From: a virus
Length of the DNA stretch: 31,293 bases
Virus record (IMG/VR): IMGVR_UViG_3300025159_000321
Location: 1 to 31,293 of that record
Direction: 5' to 3' (one strand)
The notes under the pieces were generated by a model, which saw only the letters and a list, made by a program, of their open reading frames with translations, ran no database searches and was not told the origin of the DNA. Position numbers and translations under genes: made by a program. Shown piece after piece: positions 1 to 7,538 of the stretch (the first letter of the stretch is position 1; each line of letters opens with the position of its first letter).

Positions 1-161
1 CCACCTGTTCCTTCTTGGCAAGTATCATCAGCCGCCACTACTGTCATCGTGGAACTATCAATAGAAATTAGACTAGTCCAACCTGTTCCTGTATCAGGAG
101 TATGAGAAGCTAAGGTTGTATTAGAAGCCTCTGTAAAGGTGTCGTTAAATATTACTGCCAT
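1..161 (-). CDS. Virion-associated protein, N-terminal part (runs off the window)
   Basis: The first 53 codons of a leftward gene that continues beyond the window edge. It starts at ATG 161, 3 nt after the TAA of the gene before it, so the two are probably co-translated. The visible N-terminus (MAVIFNDTFTEAS, then SHTPDTGTGW) resembles the opening of phage tail or appendage proteins that lead into a lectin/laminin-like beta-sandwich. That likeness is recalled from such proteins and not tested. The fold and function of the missing part cannot be judged here. Its location after other small virion-type genes fits a structural role. Confidence 0.6.
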   Translation of the reverse strand, partial: MAVIFNDTFTEASNTTLASHTPDTGTGWTSLISIDSSTMTVVAADDTCQEGTG

Positions 162-164
162 ACA

Positions 165-380
165 TTAGTGAATACACCTAAGTGAATCTATAGTATTTGA
201 GAGTTTCTCAGCCGTGAAAGTACTGTCTTCTTTTACAATTTCGGCCAATACGGCTGTGTTGTTTAGAGTACCTATATCCTGACCATCGCCTACCCTTGCT
301 AAAGCTCGAATAAACTTTTTTTGTTCAGAGGAAAGAACATTAAATTGTTCTCTGAAACGACCTTTAAATGTTATTGCCAT
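165..380 (-). CDS. Small hypothetical protein, 71 aa
   Basis: Unrecognised. The start was set at ATG 380 because a strong ribosome site (AAAGGAGGT) lies 4-5 nt before it; an in-frame ATG 33 nt upstream has no such site and falls inside the end of the preceding reading frame. The protein opens MAITFKGRFREQF and is otherwise a soluble, probably helical, charged sequence with a short Cys-Ile-His end. Its first residues loosely echo the MAVIFNDTFTE start of the next gene, which may be chance. It sits among small virion-type genes. Confidence 0.6.
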   Translation of the reverse strand: MAITFKGRFREQFNVLSSEQKKFIRALARVGDGQDIGTLNNTAVLAEIVKEDSTFTAEKLSNTIDSLRCIH

Positions 381-399
381 ATTTACCTCCTTTATTAGA

Positions 400-730
400 T
401 TATACCCCAACACCTATCACTAGGTCGCTCCTCTCTACATTTATTGGGTAAGGAACGGTAGTCGTGGTACTGGTGCTGCTACTCGTAGTCGTGGTGCTAG
501 TAGTAGTCGAGGATGTGGTGCTTGTCGTTGACGTACTACTAGTGGTACTCGTAGTGGAAGTGGATGTTGAGCTGGATGTAGTAGTAGACGTGGCATAGAT
601 TAATTGTACACGCTAGATATGAATTAGTAGCTCCCAGCTCTATTAACGCCCTGTTTTACTATATAAGACTTCCCAAACTTTGGAAACCCACTAGGCAGTG
701 CGTAAGGCCCAAGTACAATATACTCAAAGG
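400..730 (-). pseudogene. Frame-disrupted C-terminal part of a Ser/Thr-tract virion gene
   Basis: No intact gene covers this stretch, yet protein-like sequence continues through it in changing frames. Following the TAG at 731-733, another frame reads EYIVLGPYALPSGFPKFG and KSYIVKQGVNRAG until a TAA at 624-626. Removing one G from the GGG at about 633-635 would let it continue as ATNSYLACTINL. One further base shift near 590 leads into a 44-residue run of only Ser and Thr, then VPYPINVERSDLVIGVGV and a TAA at 400-402. The last frame has no start codon after its upstream stop. At least three single-base changes therefore separate this from one gene. It could be a decayed gene, an assembly or sequencing error, or a gene switched by slippage. 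Confidence 0.55.
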
Positions 731-922
731 CTATTTGGGAAAGCCTGTAGGTGTTGCTGCTGCACTACCATCAAAGGAAATTCCCCACTCCACTACTTTA
801 GCTGTATTAGTTGCCAAGGCATTCAGCTTCACTTGAAGCATTGTCTTAATTGCCGTGCCTGTAGTAACCGCCGCTTGAGCTGCAATTGTTGGTGAGGGGC
901 CATTAGGGATGAAATATAACAT
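731..922 (-). CDS. Virion-type protein, 63-aa (probably truncated) N-terminal fragment
   Basis: Reads MLYFIPNGPSPTIAAQAAV, then TAIKTMLQVKLNALATNTAK and VVEWGISFDGSAAATPTG, then stops at a TAG. The TAIKTMLQ and VEWG-SFDGSAAA motifs match a recurring phage structural protein that, as I remember it, is about 150 residues long, so the 63-residue length suggests truncation. Plausible continuation exists in a second frame just downstream (about +1 at position 740). There is no ribosome site before ATG 922; a perfect TATAAT at 929-934 ends 6 nt upstream, which would give a leaderless message. The interleaved inverted repeat at 939-997 lies immediately upstream. Confidence 0.5.
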   Translation of the reverse strand: MLYFIPNGPSPTIAAQAAVTTGTAIKTMLQVKLNALATNTAKVVEWGISFDGSAAATPTGFPK

Positions 923-928
923 AATTTA

Positions 929-934
929 ATTATA
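929..934 (-). promoter_or_regulatory. -10 box TATAAT, 6 nt before the start codon at 922
   Basis: A perfect TATAAT on the minus strand ends 6 nt before ATG 922. No good -35 is present (TTCCGC at the 17-nt position), and the -35/spacer area is taken up by the interleaved inverted repeats at 939-997, so an activator or other factor might be needed. If used, the message would begin at or next to the start codon. Confidence 0.4.
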
Positions 935-938
935 ACTT

Positions 939-997
939 ATTTAGGGGCTCAGCGGAAGGTACTCCCGTGACTAAGCCCCTAAATCTAAGTACCTTCC
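939..997 (-). promoter_or_regulatory. Two interleaved perfect inverted repeats (possible pseudoknot)
   Basis: Arm 1 at 939-949 pairs with 974-984 (11 bp, ATTTAGGGGCT and its complement). Arm 2 at 954-963 pairs with 988-997 (10 bp, GGAAGGTACT and its complement). The arms alternate 1-2-1'-2', with gaps of 4, 10 and 4 nt, the order of an H-type pseudoknot. The element starts at the last base of the glycosyltransferase gene's stop codon and ends just before the -10 box of the next gene. Full pairing of both stems would be strained by the 4-nt gaps, so alternating hairpins or a DNA-protein site are also possible. Confidence 0.6.
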
Positions 998-1938
998 TAA
1001 AGGGGTTCTATATGAACTTCTTTTACTCTTTTAAATGGTCGTCTAATTCCATTATCATCTTTATAGTGGCCCCAGGGATCCATTTTTCTACCTTGATTAA
1101 GTTCTGGTGGCCAGAGTTCATCTAAGTTATTCCAACGCAGTTTTTCATCAAATATATTTAATTCCTTTGGTAAACTAGCTGCCTCATCTTTGCTCTTACC
1201 CCACCAGTGCCAGACCCATGATCTCATTGATGATACTAGACGATAATGAAATCTATCATCACACTCATCTCTTTCATCTGGCCAAGCACAAGAGTAGGCT
1301 CTGGCGTTGAGTGAATAATCTTCCCCCCCACCAGGGTAAAACTTCTCATCGAAATAACCTACTAAATCAAAGAACTCTCTCTTGAAGACAGGAAACCACA
1401 TTGCAATAGCGTCGATAACTCCTCTTTTGATAAGAGGAAAAGCCTCTGGTATGTCGCTAACTCTTTCTTTGAGATCTTCATAGTTTCCGCTGCAAAGATA
1501 GTTCCAATCTTCTTCTGTATATTCCTCCTTATATTCTATTATATCAATATACTCACCATGATCTCTACCATAGCCCCACAAAGGCACACGGGGACTCTCA
1601 GGGCATACTGCAAGTATTTTCTCATCAGTAGCAAATTCATCTAATATTCCTTGAAACCACTTACTTCCCATGAATTCCGTGTCGTCATTAAGTACTCCTA
1701 TATACGGAATACCCCATCTTACAGCGTGTATAATGCCTTCATTAGCGGCTTTTGCGAAGCCTAGATTGCGTGCTGGACGTAGATATAGGTGAAATCTTTT
1801 ATCGTAATATCCGTTGACTGTTTGATCTACCCCAATAACATAAAAACTATCCTTCTCAGTATGTTTGTACATTGTGTCCAAACACTTACCTACGTAATCA
1901 TCACGAATATAGGGCAAAACGATTGCTAGTTGACGCAT
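997..1938 (-). CDS. Family 2-type glycosyltransferase (GT-A fold)
   Basis: A 313-residue nucleotide-sugar-dependent glycosyltransferase. The N-terminal Rossmann-like strand (QLAIVLPYIRDDYVGKCLDT) leads to an N-LGFAKAANEGI segment (about residues 58-69) and a VLNDDTEF motif (near 82-89), the metal-binding DXD equivalent. The acceptor half has a GYFDEKFYPGGGEDYSLNAR block (near 193-212), which carries the ED motif typical of the catalytic base region in this family. An unusually Trp-rich stretch (SWVWHWWGKS) follows. It is the last gene of the glycan cluster. The start at ATG 1938 overlaps the previous stop (TAATG) and has an AAGGAG ribosome site 6-7 nt upstream. Donor sugar and acceptor are unknown. 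Confidence 0.85.
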   Translation of the reverse strand: MRQLAIVLPYIRDDYVGKCLDTMYKHTEKDSFYVIGVDQTVNGYYDKRFHLYLRPARNLGFAKAANEGIIHAVRWGIPYIGVLNDDTEFMGSKWFQGILDEFATDEKILAVCPESPRVPLWGYGRDHGEYIDIIEYKEEYTEEDWNYLCSGNYEDLKERVSDIPEAFPLIKRGVIDAIAMWFPVFKREFFDLVGYFDEKFYPGGGEDYSLNARAYSCAWPDERDECDDRFHYRLVSSMRSWVWHWWGKSKDEAASLPKELNIFDEKLRWNNLDELWPPELNQGRKMDPWGHYKDDNGIRRPFKRVKEVHIEPL

Positions 1939-2330
1939 TATTTTCTCCTTGCTCTCTGATTTCCTAACATATGTATACGCTTATGTTGGTAATCTGTTAG
2001 TAATTCTAGATTACTTATATTATTATTTTTCTTATCACCGTTTGAATGATGTATATGCTCTGTAGGTAATAATTCTCTACCTAAATGCTGTCCCATAACC
2101 CAGCGATGTTCCAGATAAACCTTCCCGTTGCGAATAATTATATTATATCCGCCATTGTGAGGGGTTTTAGCATTTTTCCAATTAGGTGCTTTTTCCCCAA
2201 GTAACCTACTTTTATTTTTGTACCAACATTTACGTGAGCAAAACTGACGCTTGTTAGAAATCCAATCTAGAAATTCTTTTTTACAGAAACTACAGATAGT
2301 TTTTATTTTATTCTTTACTGGTTTTGACAT
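1938..2330 (-). CDS. Free-standing HNH endonuclease (homing type)
   Basis: 130 residues. The N-terminal zinc cluster has CSFC near residues 13-16 and CSRKC near 31-35. The C-terminal HNH module has LEHRWVMGQHLGR, then EHIHHSNGDKKNNNISNLEL with the catalytic His pair and the Asn of the HNH fold, ending in HKRIH. This is the layout of phage HNH_3-type homing nucleases, which nick DNA and spread between phage genomes. It overlaps the deacetylase gene by 16 nt at its start and the next glycosyltransferase by the shared TAATG at its end, so it was inserted without breaking the operon. A GGGGGAA ribosome site precedes the start. It is the only gene in the 16.7-kb cluster without an obvious glycan role. 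Confidence 0.85.
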   Translation of the reverse strand: MSKPVKNKIKTICSFCKKEFLDWISNKRQFCSRKCWYKNKSRLLGEKAPNWKNAKTPHNGGYNIIIRNGKVYLEHRWVMGQHLGRELLPTEHIHHSNGDKKNNNISNLELLTDYQHKRIHMLGNQRARRK

Positions 2331-2968
2331 TTTAATTGTTCCCCCGACAATTCTCGTATCAATAAAAACTCGGTATTTTCATCCCAAGGAAAAGGATCCC
2401 ACTCTTCTTCCATCTGCCTCATCCCATTTCTACCTTTGGGATCTGATACATTTATATCTTCTACGTGTCCGTGAACCATCAAGGGATTGCAAGAACAGTA
2501 TGAAAGTAACCCTTCGGGTCGCTTTTCTCGATTGTAATGCTGATCCGCCACTTTGTATCCTCTTTCCATGAGAACGTTATATACCAACTGGGGGGAAGAG
2601 TTGACTGGTTTGGTTTGATCGGGAGTTTCATTATAAGGCTGGGGATAAGTGATTTGCCAGCCTGGAGCCTTAAAAATCTTAGAGAAGCCCATATTTTCTG
2701 CTCTCTGGAGAAAAATATTAGCTGTATTAGTATCCCACTTAAGAACCTCGAAATTATCATCGTGTCTAAATCCGTGAACTAAAAGGTCAATCCAATCCCT
2801 GTATGGATCAAGTAATTTAATAAAGTCCACCGTCATTCGACCAGGGATGGCGAACATATTTACTTTAAGTTTAGGGTACTTTGACTTCCAGTATAGCAGA
2901 TAGTTCATACCATTCCTGTCTGCTTTTACCTCTTGGTCGTCAAAGTCCAAGCAAATTGTCGTATTCAC
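2315..2968 (-). CDS. Polysaccharide deacetylase-like protein (NodB/CE4-type)
   Basis: 217 residues. The order of motifs matches the NodB-type deacetylases: LDFDD (7-11) for the catalytic/metal Asp, HGFRH (65-69) as the His-x3-His zinc pair, KAPGW (100-104) for the active-site groove, and LMVHGHV (163-169) for the later catalytic His. Such enzymes remove N- or O-acetyl groups from sugars. There is no signal peptide, so it would act in the cytoplasm on a precursor or finished glycan. It starts at a GTG (2968) behind AAGGAT and overlaps the preceding glycosyltransferase by 29 nt. Substrate unknown; the family assignment rests on these motifs only. Confidence 0.72.
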   Translation of the reverse strand: MNTTICLDFDDQEVKADRNGMNYLLYWKSKYPKLKVNMFAIPGRMTVDFIKLLDPYRDWIDLLVHGFRHDDNFEVLKWDTNTANIFLQRAENMGFSKIFKAPGWQITYPQPYNETPDQTKPVNSSPQLVYNVLMERGYKVADQHYNREKRPEGLLSYCSCNPLMVHGHVEDINVSDPKGRNGMRQMEEEWDPFPWDENTEFLLIRELSGEQLKCQNQ

Positions 2969-3902
2969 GCATCATCCTTTCGATGGAATAGTTATCTTCT
3001 ATGTATTTTCTAAGTTTTTTAGGTTCTTCTTTCGGTAAATGTAGCATCTCTATCGCCTCTTGATGGGTTTGATATAAATAATCGTGAGGCCATATATCTC
3101 TACTGCCATAAAAATCATTTACTACTGGAGTAATACCTTTAGCCATAGCCTCCCCAACAGCGTAACAAAAGGCTTCTTTCATACCTGGGTGGAGAAGTAC
3201 ATCTATATTCTCGTACCATGTATTCATATCATCTTGAGGCGGGTACAACGTAACTACTTTTCTCAATCCCCTACTTTCAATATAATGATTGTACATCACT
3301 TCCCAGTAAGGCGTACCGCCTTCATGTTGGCCTCTGATGTGTAATCGCCACTTTGGATTTTCTTTATACAAAGTATTAAATATATCCAACCCGCCCATAT
3401 GGTTCTTCGGCATCCACATATCCCCAAGCACCATACCTAACTGATAACCGTTAGTTTTCTTTTTCTTCAAGGTAAACTTCTCTAAGTTCACGGCTGGTCT
3501 TATTAATTTCAACTTGCCTTTCCAGCTAGGAGCTTTCTCCAAAATATACTTCTCAATGTGCGGTGCGATACATATTCCCTGGTCAATAAAATCTATGTAC
3601 TGCTGCTCGTAGAAGGGCACATAAGCGTTCCAAACATCCCAATCTATCATCCTACAAACTATCTTTGGCTTCTTGTTATTATCCCAATCTGGGGTTCTAC
3701 TTACCCCATCTACTCCATTATATAGTTTCCACAGGTAGTTGATATTTCCTTCAAGCCATTCCACGTAATAAATATCCGCCCATTGTGCCAGATACTCACT
3801 AGCTCCACGCTCATATTTAACCTCATGGCCTTTTTTCTCCCAATGGTCAATAATATCCTGACAGAATTTCTTACCTGTGTTATCTGCTACTGCTATACGC
3901 AC
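2940..3902 (-). CDS. GT4-type glycosyltransferase (GT-B fold)
   Basis: 320 residues. The N-terminal half begins MRIAVADNTGKKFCQDII and carries a WADIYYVEW strand. The C-terminal half has the donor-site signature: LHPGMKEAFCYAVGEAMAKG followed by ITPVVND, the E-x7-E motif of family 4 retaining transferases. A PAVNLEKF segment at the domain junction (about 135-142) is also typical of the family. It is GTG-started at 3902, with GGAG six nt upstream, and overlaps the preceding GT4 gene by 23 nt. It is shorter than many GT4 enzymes (350-400) but both domains appear to be there. Confidence 0.82.
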   Translation of the reverse strand: MRIAVADNTGKKFCQDIIDHWEKKGHEVKYERGASEYLAQWADIYYVEWLEGNINYLWKLYNGVDGVSRTPDWDNNKKPKIVCRMIDWDVWNAYVPFYEQQYIDFIDQGICIAPHIEKYILEKAPSWKGKLKLIRPAVNLEKFTLKKKKTNGYQLGMVLGDMWMPKNHMGGLDIFNTLYKENPKWRLHIRGQHEGGTPYWEVMYNHYIESRGLRKVVTLYPPQDDMNTWYENIDVLLHPGMKEAFCYAVGEAMAKGITPVVNDFYGSRDIWPHDYLYQTHQEAIEMLHLPKEEPKKLRKYIEDNYSIERMMREYDNLLGL

Positions 3903-4893
3903 GGGCTACTCCTTCCCTGAAAAACTCTCGCCACGCTGGTAATTGTTTTTCCCAAGTCCAATTCCGTTCTATTTCCAGCCTACCCAATTTACCCATATCT
4001 TTTCTGTCCTCTGGGTTGTCCCTCATAAAAATTACTGCCTCTTTTATTTTCTCAGCCATTGCATCTAAATCTTCTAAGTAAGAGGCTCTATTACCTTCAA
4101 TCAATACTCCCCCACCAGCCTCGGTAATTATATGGTCTATACCGCTATCGGTAGCTATAACAGGCACGGAGCAACTTGCTGCTTCTAGTGTCGGGAAAGA
4201 ATACCCAGGGTCGTGGTCGGCTCTAACCAGCACATCAAGTCGGTTGTATATATTAGGTATCCCAGGCCAGTATTTATCTCCCGCTACAATGTAGTTTAGA
4301 TTACCTCCCATAGCGTCCAGTTCCTTTTGATCTCTTGGAGCCATATTAGGAAAGAACATTAGCCTGATTCCTTCAACATCTTTAAGAGCTTTGACTACAT
4401 TAGGAACAGCACGTCTTGGGTTATATAAAGTTCCTACCATCCCCACGTGGAGTAAGTCATCTTCTCTAACCATCTTTATTGGCTTAAACAAATCTGTATC
4501 AATACCAAACCTTAGGGAATGGCATTTAAACCTAGCTTTCAACCCTTCTTCTGCTTTTGGAGTGGCTGCACCGTAACAAGCTATTGTTTCCCAAGATCCT
4601 TCACCAGGCTGATACCATACTTCACAGACTTTATGTTTATACTTTTCCGCTTCGGTGATTACCCAATGGCTTGCCAGCATTACAAAGATAAGGTCATAGT
4701 CATCAGGCGACCTCTGAAAAGGATTAGTTTCCGGAAACCTAGATAAGAAGTTTGTATATGGTGGGTAGGGTACATCCGCTACTTCAATAAAAAACTCATC
4801 AGATAAATGCCGAATTAGGTACTCGGCGTGAGCTTCCATATACCACCCTTTCATGGGAGGTACTATCAAGATTTTCGGCGGAGAACTATACAT
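3880..4893 (-). CDS. GT4-type glycosyltransferase (GT-B fold)
   Basis: 337 residues. It opens with KILIVPPMKGWYMEAHAEYL, a GT-B N-terminal strand and loop, then PYPPYTNF. The central RFGIDTDLFKPI is the common domain-linker motif (GxDxxxF) of family 4 transferases. The donor site reads HDPGYSFPTLEAASCSVPVI followed by ATDSGID, with the expected Glu. The C-terminus has RLEIERNWTWEKQ, also usual in the family. It sits between a methyltransferase (28-nt overlap) and another GT4 gene, within the glycan cluster. No clear ribosome site other than AAGG about 9 nt upstream, so translation is probably coupled to the gene before it. Confidence 0.88.
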   Translation of the reverse strand: MYSSPPKILIVPPMKGWYMEAHAEYLIRHLSDEFFIEVADVPYPPYTNFLSRFPETNPFQRSPDDYDLIFVMLASHWVITEAEKYKHKVCEVWYQPGEGSWETIACYGAATPKAEEGLKARFKCHSLRFGIDTDLFKPIKMVREDDLLHVGMVGTLYNPRRAVPNVVKALKDVEGIRLMFFPNMAPRDQKELDAMGGNLNYIVAGDKYWPGIPNIYNRLDVLVRADHDPGYSFPTLEAASCSVPVIATDSGIDHIITEAGGGVLIEGNRASYLEDLDAMAEKIKEAVIFMRDNPEDRKDMGKLGRLEIERNWTWEKQLPAWREFFREGVARAYSSSR

Positions 4894-5549
4894 ACATCAA
4901 AACCTTTTACTTCTTGACCAACACCTTCTGCTAATTCCATCAATTCAAAGTCTTTCTTGTTTTCAATCCACTCCATAACCTTTTTACGTGAATAATCATT
5001 AGTGTATTCGTCCTTATAAGTGTAACCTTGATCTACTATATGTTTAATTTCATGTTCATCACCTGCTCCCAACGGCCTCCAAAGCACGACTATTACTAAT
5101 TTCTTGGCTACTCGACAATGCTCATCCATAGCTTCCTCAAAGGAGTTCATATGATCTACTACGTGGCGAGAATAAACTACATCCCAGCTTTTATCTAGCT
5201 GGTCTATTTTGTGGATTGATGGATTAACTTCAAAAAATCCTCCAGGGTATTGCTCATCGCACCAATAAACATTTTTAGGAATAACATCTACGCCCTTATA
5301 AAAAAGATGTTTATAAGGTCTGTCTTCCCAATCAAAATGTATATTTAGTAAATACCAATCGTCAGATTTTAAAGCCTCGAAGGTGGTGGCACTACCACAA
5401 CCATAGTCTAAGAAACTCATACCAGGCTTTACATATTTCTTAATCGCATAAAGCTGACTGGGGTGGTTTGGCCCGTTACCACCACCCCTACAAAGAGTAG
5501 GTACGTCTGGGGTATTGAACCATAGTTCTTTTGGATTTACTTTTGACAT
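4866..5549 (-). CDS. Class I SAM-dependent methyltransferase
   Basis: 227 residues. The SAM-binding motif I reads MSFLDYGCGSATTFEAL. A WDVVYSRHVVDHM segment corresponds to motif IV and the following helix, and a VAKKLVIVVLWRPL strand ends the fold. It resembles the methyltransferase at 10502-11128, which has matching DVGCG, MHTLDHL and VIIILWRSF segments, so the two are likely paralogues. It overlaps both neighbours in the glycan cluster. O- or N-methylation of a sugar is the likely job by context, but the substrate cannot be read from the sequence. No ribosome site is visible before the start, so translational coupling is assumed. Confidence 0.82.
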   Translation of the reverse strand: MSKVNPKELWFNTPDVPTLCRGGGNGPNHPSQLYAIKKYVKPGMSFLDYGCGSATTFEALKSDDWYLLNIHFDWEDRPYKHLFYKGVDVIPKNVYWCDEQYPGGFFEVNPSIHKIDQLDKSWDVVYSRHVVDHMNSFEEAMDEHCRVAKKLVIVVLWRPLGAGDEHEIKHIVDQGYTYKDEYTNDYSRKKVMEWIENKKDFELMELAEGVGQEVKGFDVCIVLRRKS

Positions 5550-6049
5550 TCTAGTATTAATTTTGCTTCTGTTGGACGTTCTGGCAATACTCCTTTTTCA
5601 ATTTTTACTTCTTTAAAGTCGTGCTTTTCAAATAATGTTTTTAATGTTTCTTGCGTGTATATATATTTATGCGTTTGAGGCCCGCCATAACCATACATAT
5701 CTTCAATCACCTTAGCCTTATTAGTAGGGTATTCTTCCATCAATACATCCATATCAGGAGTACTTATTCTTATTTTTCCACCATTAATCAAAACTCTTTT
5801 CCAATCATCTAATACTTTATTAACTTCAAACATATCAAAATGTTCAAGTAATTCATAGGCTTCGATAATCTCAACCACACTTTCTTGAAATGGCAATCCA
5901 TTTCTAATGTCCCAAAGCATATCAGTACCCCCATAAACATCAATATCAATATTAATGTAACCATCAAGCCAATAATCACCGCAACCCAAATGTAATTTAA
6001 TACCCCTACCTTCTGGTCTTAAATAATGCTTTATGGTAGAGAATTCCAT
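5537..6049 (-). CDS. Class I SAM-dependent methyltransferase
   Basis: 170 residues from ATG 6049. This start has a GAAAGGAAGAG ribosome site; a longer in-frame extension to 6124 lies inside the preceding gene and adds nothing conserved. Motif I is IKLHLGCGDYWLDGYINIDI, typical of small methyltransferases encoded in LPS and glycan clusters. A DIRNGLPF segment, EAYELLEHF (motif IV area) and LINGGKIRISTPD (the post-motif strand) follow in the usual order. It overlaps the CgeB-like gene by 19 nt. Substrate unknown; sugar methylation is suggested by neighbours. Confidence 0.82.
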   Translation of the reverse strand: MEFSTIKHYLRPEGRGIKLHLGCGDYWLDGYINIDIDVYGGTDMLWDIRNGLPFQESVVEIIEAYELLEHFDMFEVNKVLDDWKRVLINGGKIRISTPDMDVLMEEYPTNKAKVIEDMYGYGGPQTHKYIYTQETLKTLFEKHDFKEVKIEKGVLPERPTEAKLILECQK

Positions 6050-6993
6050 TCTCTTCCTTTCGCTAAATAATTTTCTATTAGTTCTCCTAATTGAGTCATA
6101 CGGCAAGCAGATGTATACTCCCAATGCTCGCTATCACAATCTTGGTCAGGTATATCTTTTAACATTTCTATAGCCTCTTTTGGGGTACTAAAAAAACCTA
6201 TAGTTGGACAAGGTATCAGTAATTCCATTCCTGGGGCGTATTGCTGACACAACCTTCCCCCAGCCCGAAGCACTTTACCTACTCGATTACTCCAATAACC
6301 CCAACAATTAGGATTGACACTAAATCCTAATACTACCTTACTTCTAGCTATTAACGCATTATATGCAGCACCATAAACCGCAGGAACAGCATCAAAGCCT
6401 TCTTTTTTCCACTCCTCGTGATTCCAAGAAAATATCTTGATGGGTATTTCCTTATTGATTTCCTTAAGGAAGGGAACTCTATCACCTTGCTGTAAGTAAC
6501 TCCCAGTAAATACCACGTCATATTCTTTTGGTGACCCTTTGAAAGTAGGCAAATCGCCATCACAAACATCCATCTGGAAATAACAAGGCTTTACTTCTTG
6601 TTTTACATATTCAGGGAAAAGTCCTCCTTCTCCTGATAAATATAAATCGGCCGCTTGAGCCATTTTAATATGCCAATCTGGAAAGCCTTGATCCCACATG
6701 TAATCCCATACCCAGTAGAAAACGGGAGCTTCTGATAGTCCCCGAAGTTTGTCAATAAAGCTCCCGTCATAAAAATGGTGCCATTTACAGATAATATTTA
6801 TATCCGCTTTCAAATCCTCTGGTACGTCATACTTACCTTTGGGAAAGTTCTCTATTACATACTCACGCCAGGCATCTCTAGGTATCCTACGGACTGTATT
6901 TCCTAGCCTTTCCAGTTCTCTGGATAGATGTACTTCGTCTGCCTCTTCGCCCACATATCCTTGGGCATAATTACCTACAAAGTTTATGGTCAT
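6031..6993 (-). CDS. CgeB-like glycosyltransferase (GT-B type)
   Basis: 320 residues. The opening MTINFVGNYAQGYVGEEADE followed by HLSRELERLG is a GT-B style start. The middle has APVFYWVWDYMWDQG and DVVFTGSYLQQGDRVPFLKE. The C-terminal half has YNALIARSKVVLGFSVNPNC and NRVGKVLRAGGRLCQQ, matching the layout of CgeB/DUF3880-type transferases, where a small invariant-like set of residues replaces the classical E-x7-E. It is joined to the methyltransferase before it by an ATGA overlap. Without a search the CgeB assignment is moderate, though a glycosyltransferase role is well supported by fold pattern and context. Confidence 0.68.
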   Translation of the reverse strand: MTINFVGNYAQGYVGEEADEVHLSRELERLGNTVRRIPRDAWREYVIENFPKGKYDVPEDLKADINIICKWHHFYDGSFIDKLRGLSEAPVFYWVWDYMWDQGFPDWHIKMAQAADLYLSGEGGLFPEYVKQEVKPCYFQMDVCDGDLPTFKGSPKEYDVVFTGSYLQQGDRVPFLKEINKEIPIKIFSWNHEEWKKEGFDAVPAVYGAAYNALIARSKVVLGFSVNPNCWGYWSNRVGKVLRAGGRLCQQYAPGMELLIPCPTIGFFSTPKEAIEMLKDIPDQDCDSEHWEYTSACRMTQLGELIENYLAKGREWNSLP

Positions 6994-7538
6994 CTTTTAA
7001 TCCCCCAAAAAGAAGTAAAACCATCATCATAAGGATTTAAACCTAAGTAATAGTCACTAAATAATTCCTCTGGATTTGTATAAACAGTTCTAATGTCATC
7101 AGGCGTTACGTTACGATAGTAATCTCCCCATTTTTTACTAATCTTTGTTGTATACGATTGTTCTGGAGATGTTCTATTAGTCCCATGTTCTTCCCAATTA
7201 GAGGGACAATTAAATAGAATTAAACCACCTGGTCTAGTAAGTTCTAACATTTTCTTTAAGGTCTTCTTCCAATACATATCATGCTCAAGTTCTGAAAAAG
7301 AAATAACCGCATCAAACGAATTTGGTTCTCCTTTATACTTATGAGCAATCGAAACTATGTCAACATTTGCTGATTCGTGAACATCAAGTTTTAAATATTC
7401 TCTGCAATTAGGGAACACACCATCTTTTGACTCAATCGCTGCTCCTATTTCTAAAATTCTCGCATTATCAAAAATACTACTGAACTTGTCAACCATTTCT
7501 CTAAGCCATTTATGTTCCGAACGGGATCCAGCCATCAT
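6990..7538 (-). CDS. Class I SAM-dependent methyltransferase
   Basis: 182 residues. Motif I is NARILEIGAAIESKDGVFP, an atypical form with GAA in place of GCG. It continues as EYLKLDVHESANVDIV (motif II, acidic end of strand 2) and DAVISFSELEHDMYWKKTL (motif IV and helix), then TRPGGLILFNCPS. The order and spacing fit a small Rossmann methyltransferase. ATGA overlaps tie it to the genes on both sides. By context it could methylate a sugar hydroxyl; no substrate-specific feature is visible. Confidence 0.78.
   Translation of the reverse strand: MMAGSRSEHKWLREMVDKFSSIFDNARILEIGAAIESKDGVFPNCREYLKLDVHESANVDIVSIAHKYKGEPNSFDAVISFSELEHDMYWKKTLKKMLELTRPGGLILFNCPSNWEEHGTNRTSPEQSYTTKISKKWGDYYRNVTPDDIRTVYTNPEELFSDYYLGLNPYDDGFTSFWGIKR

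Noticed and set aside
400-600. A CRISPR-like or microsatellite array suggested by the repeating gtact/gtagt pattern here and at 18480-19200.
   Set aside because: No constant repeat-spacer spacing, no leader and no cas genes. The pattern is explained by Ser/Thr codons.
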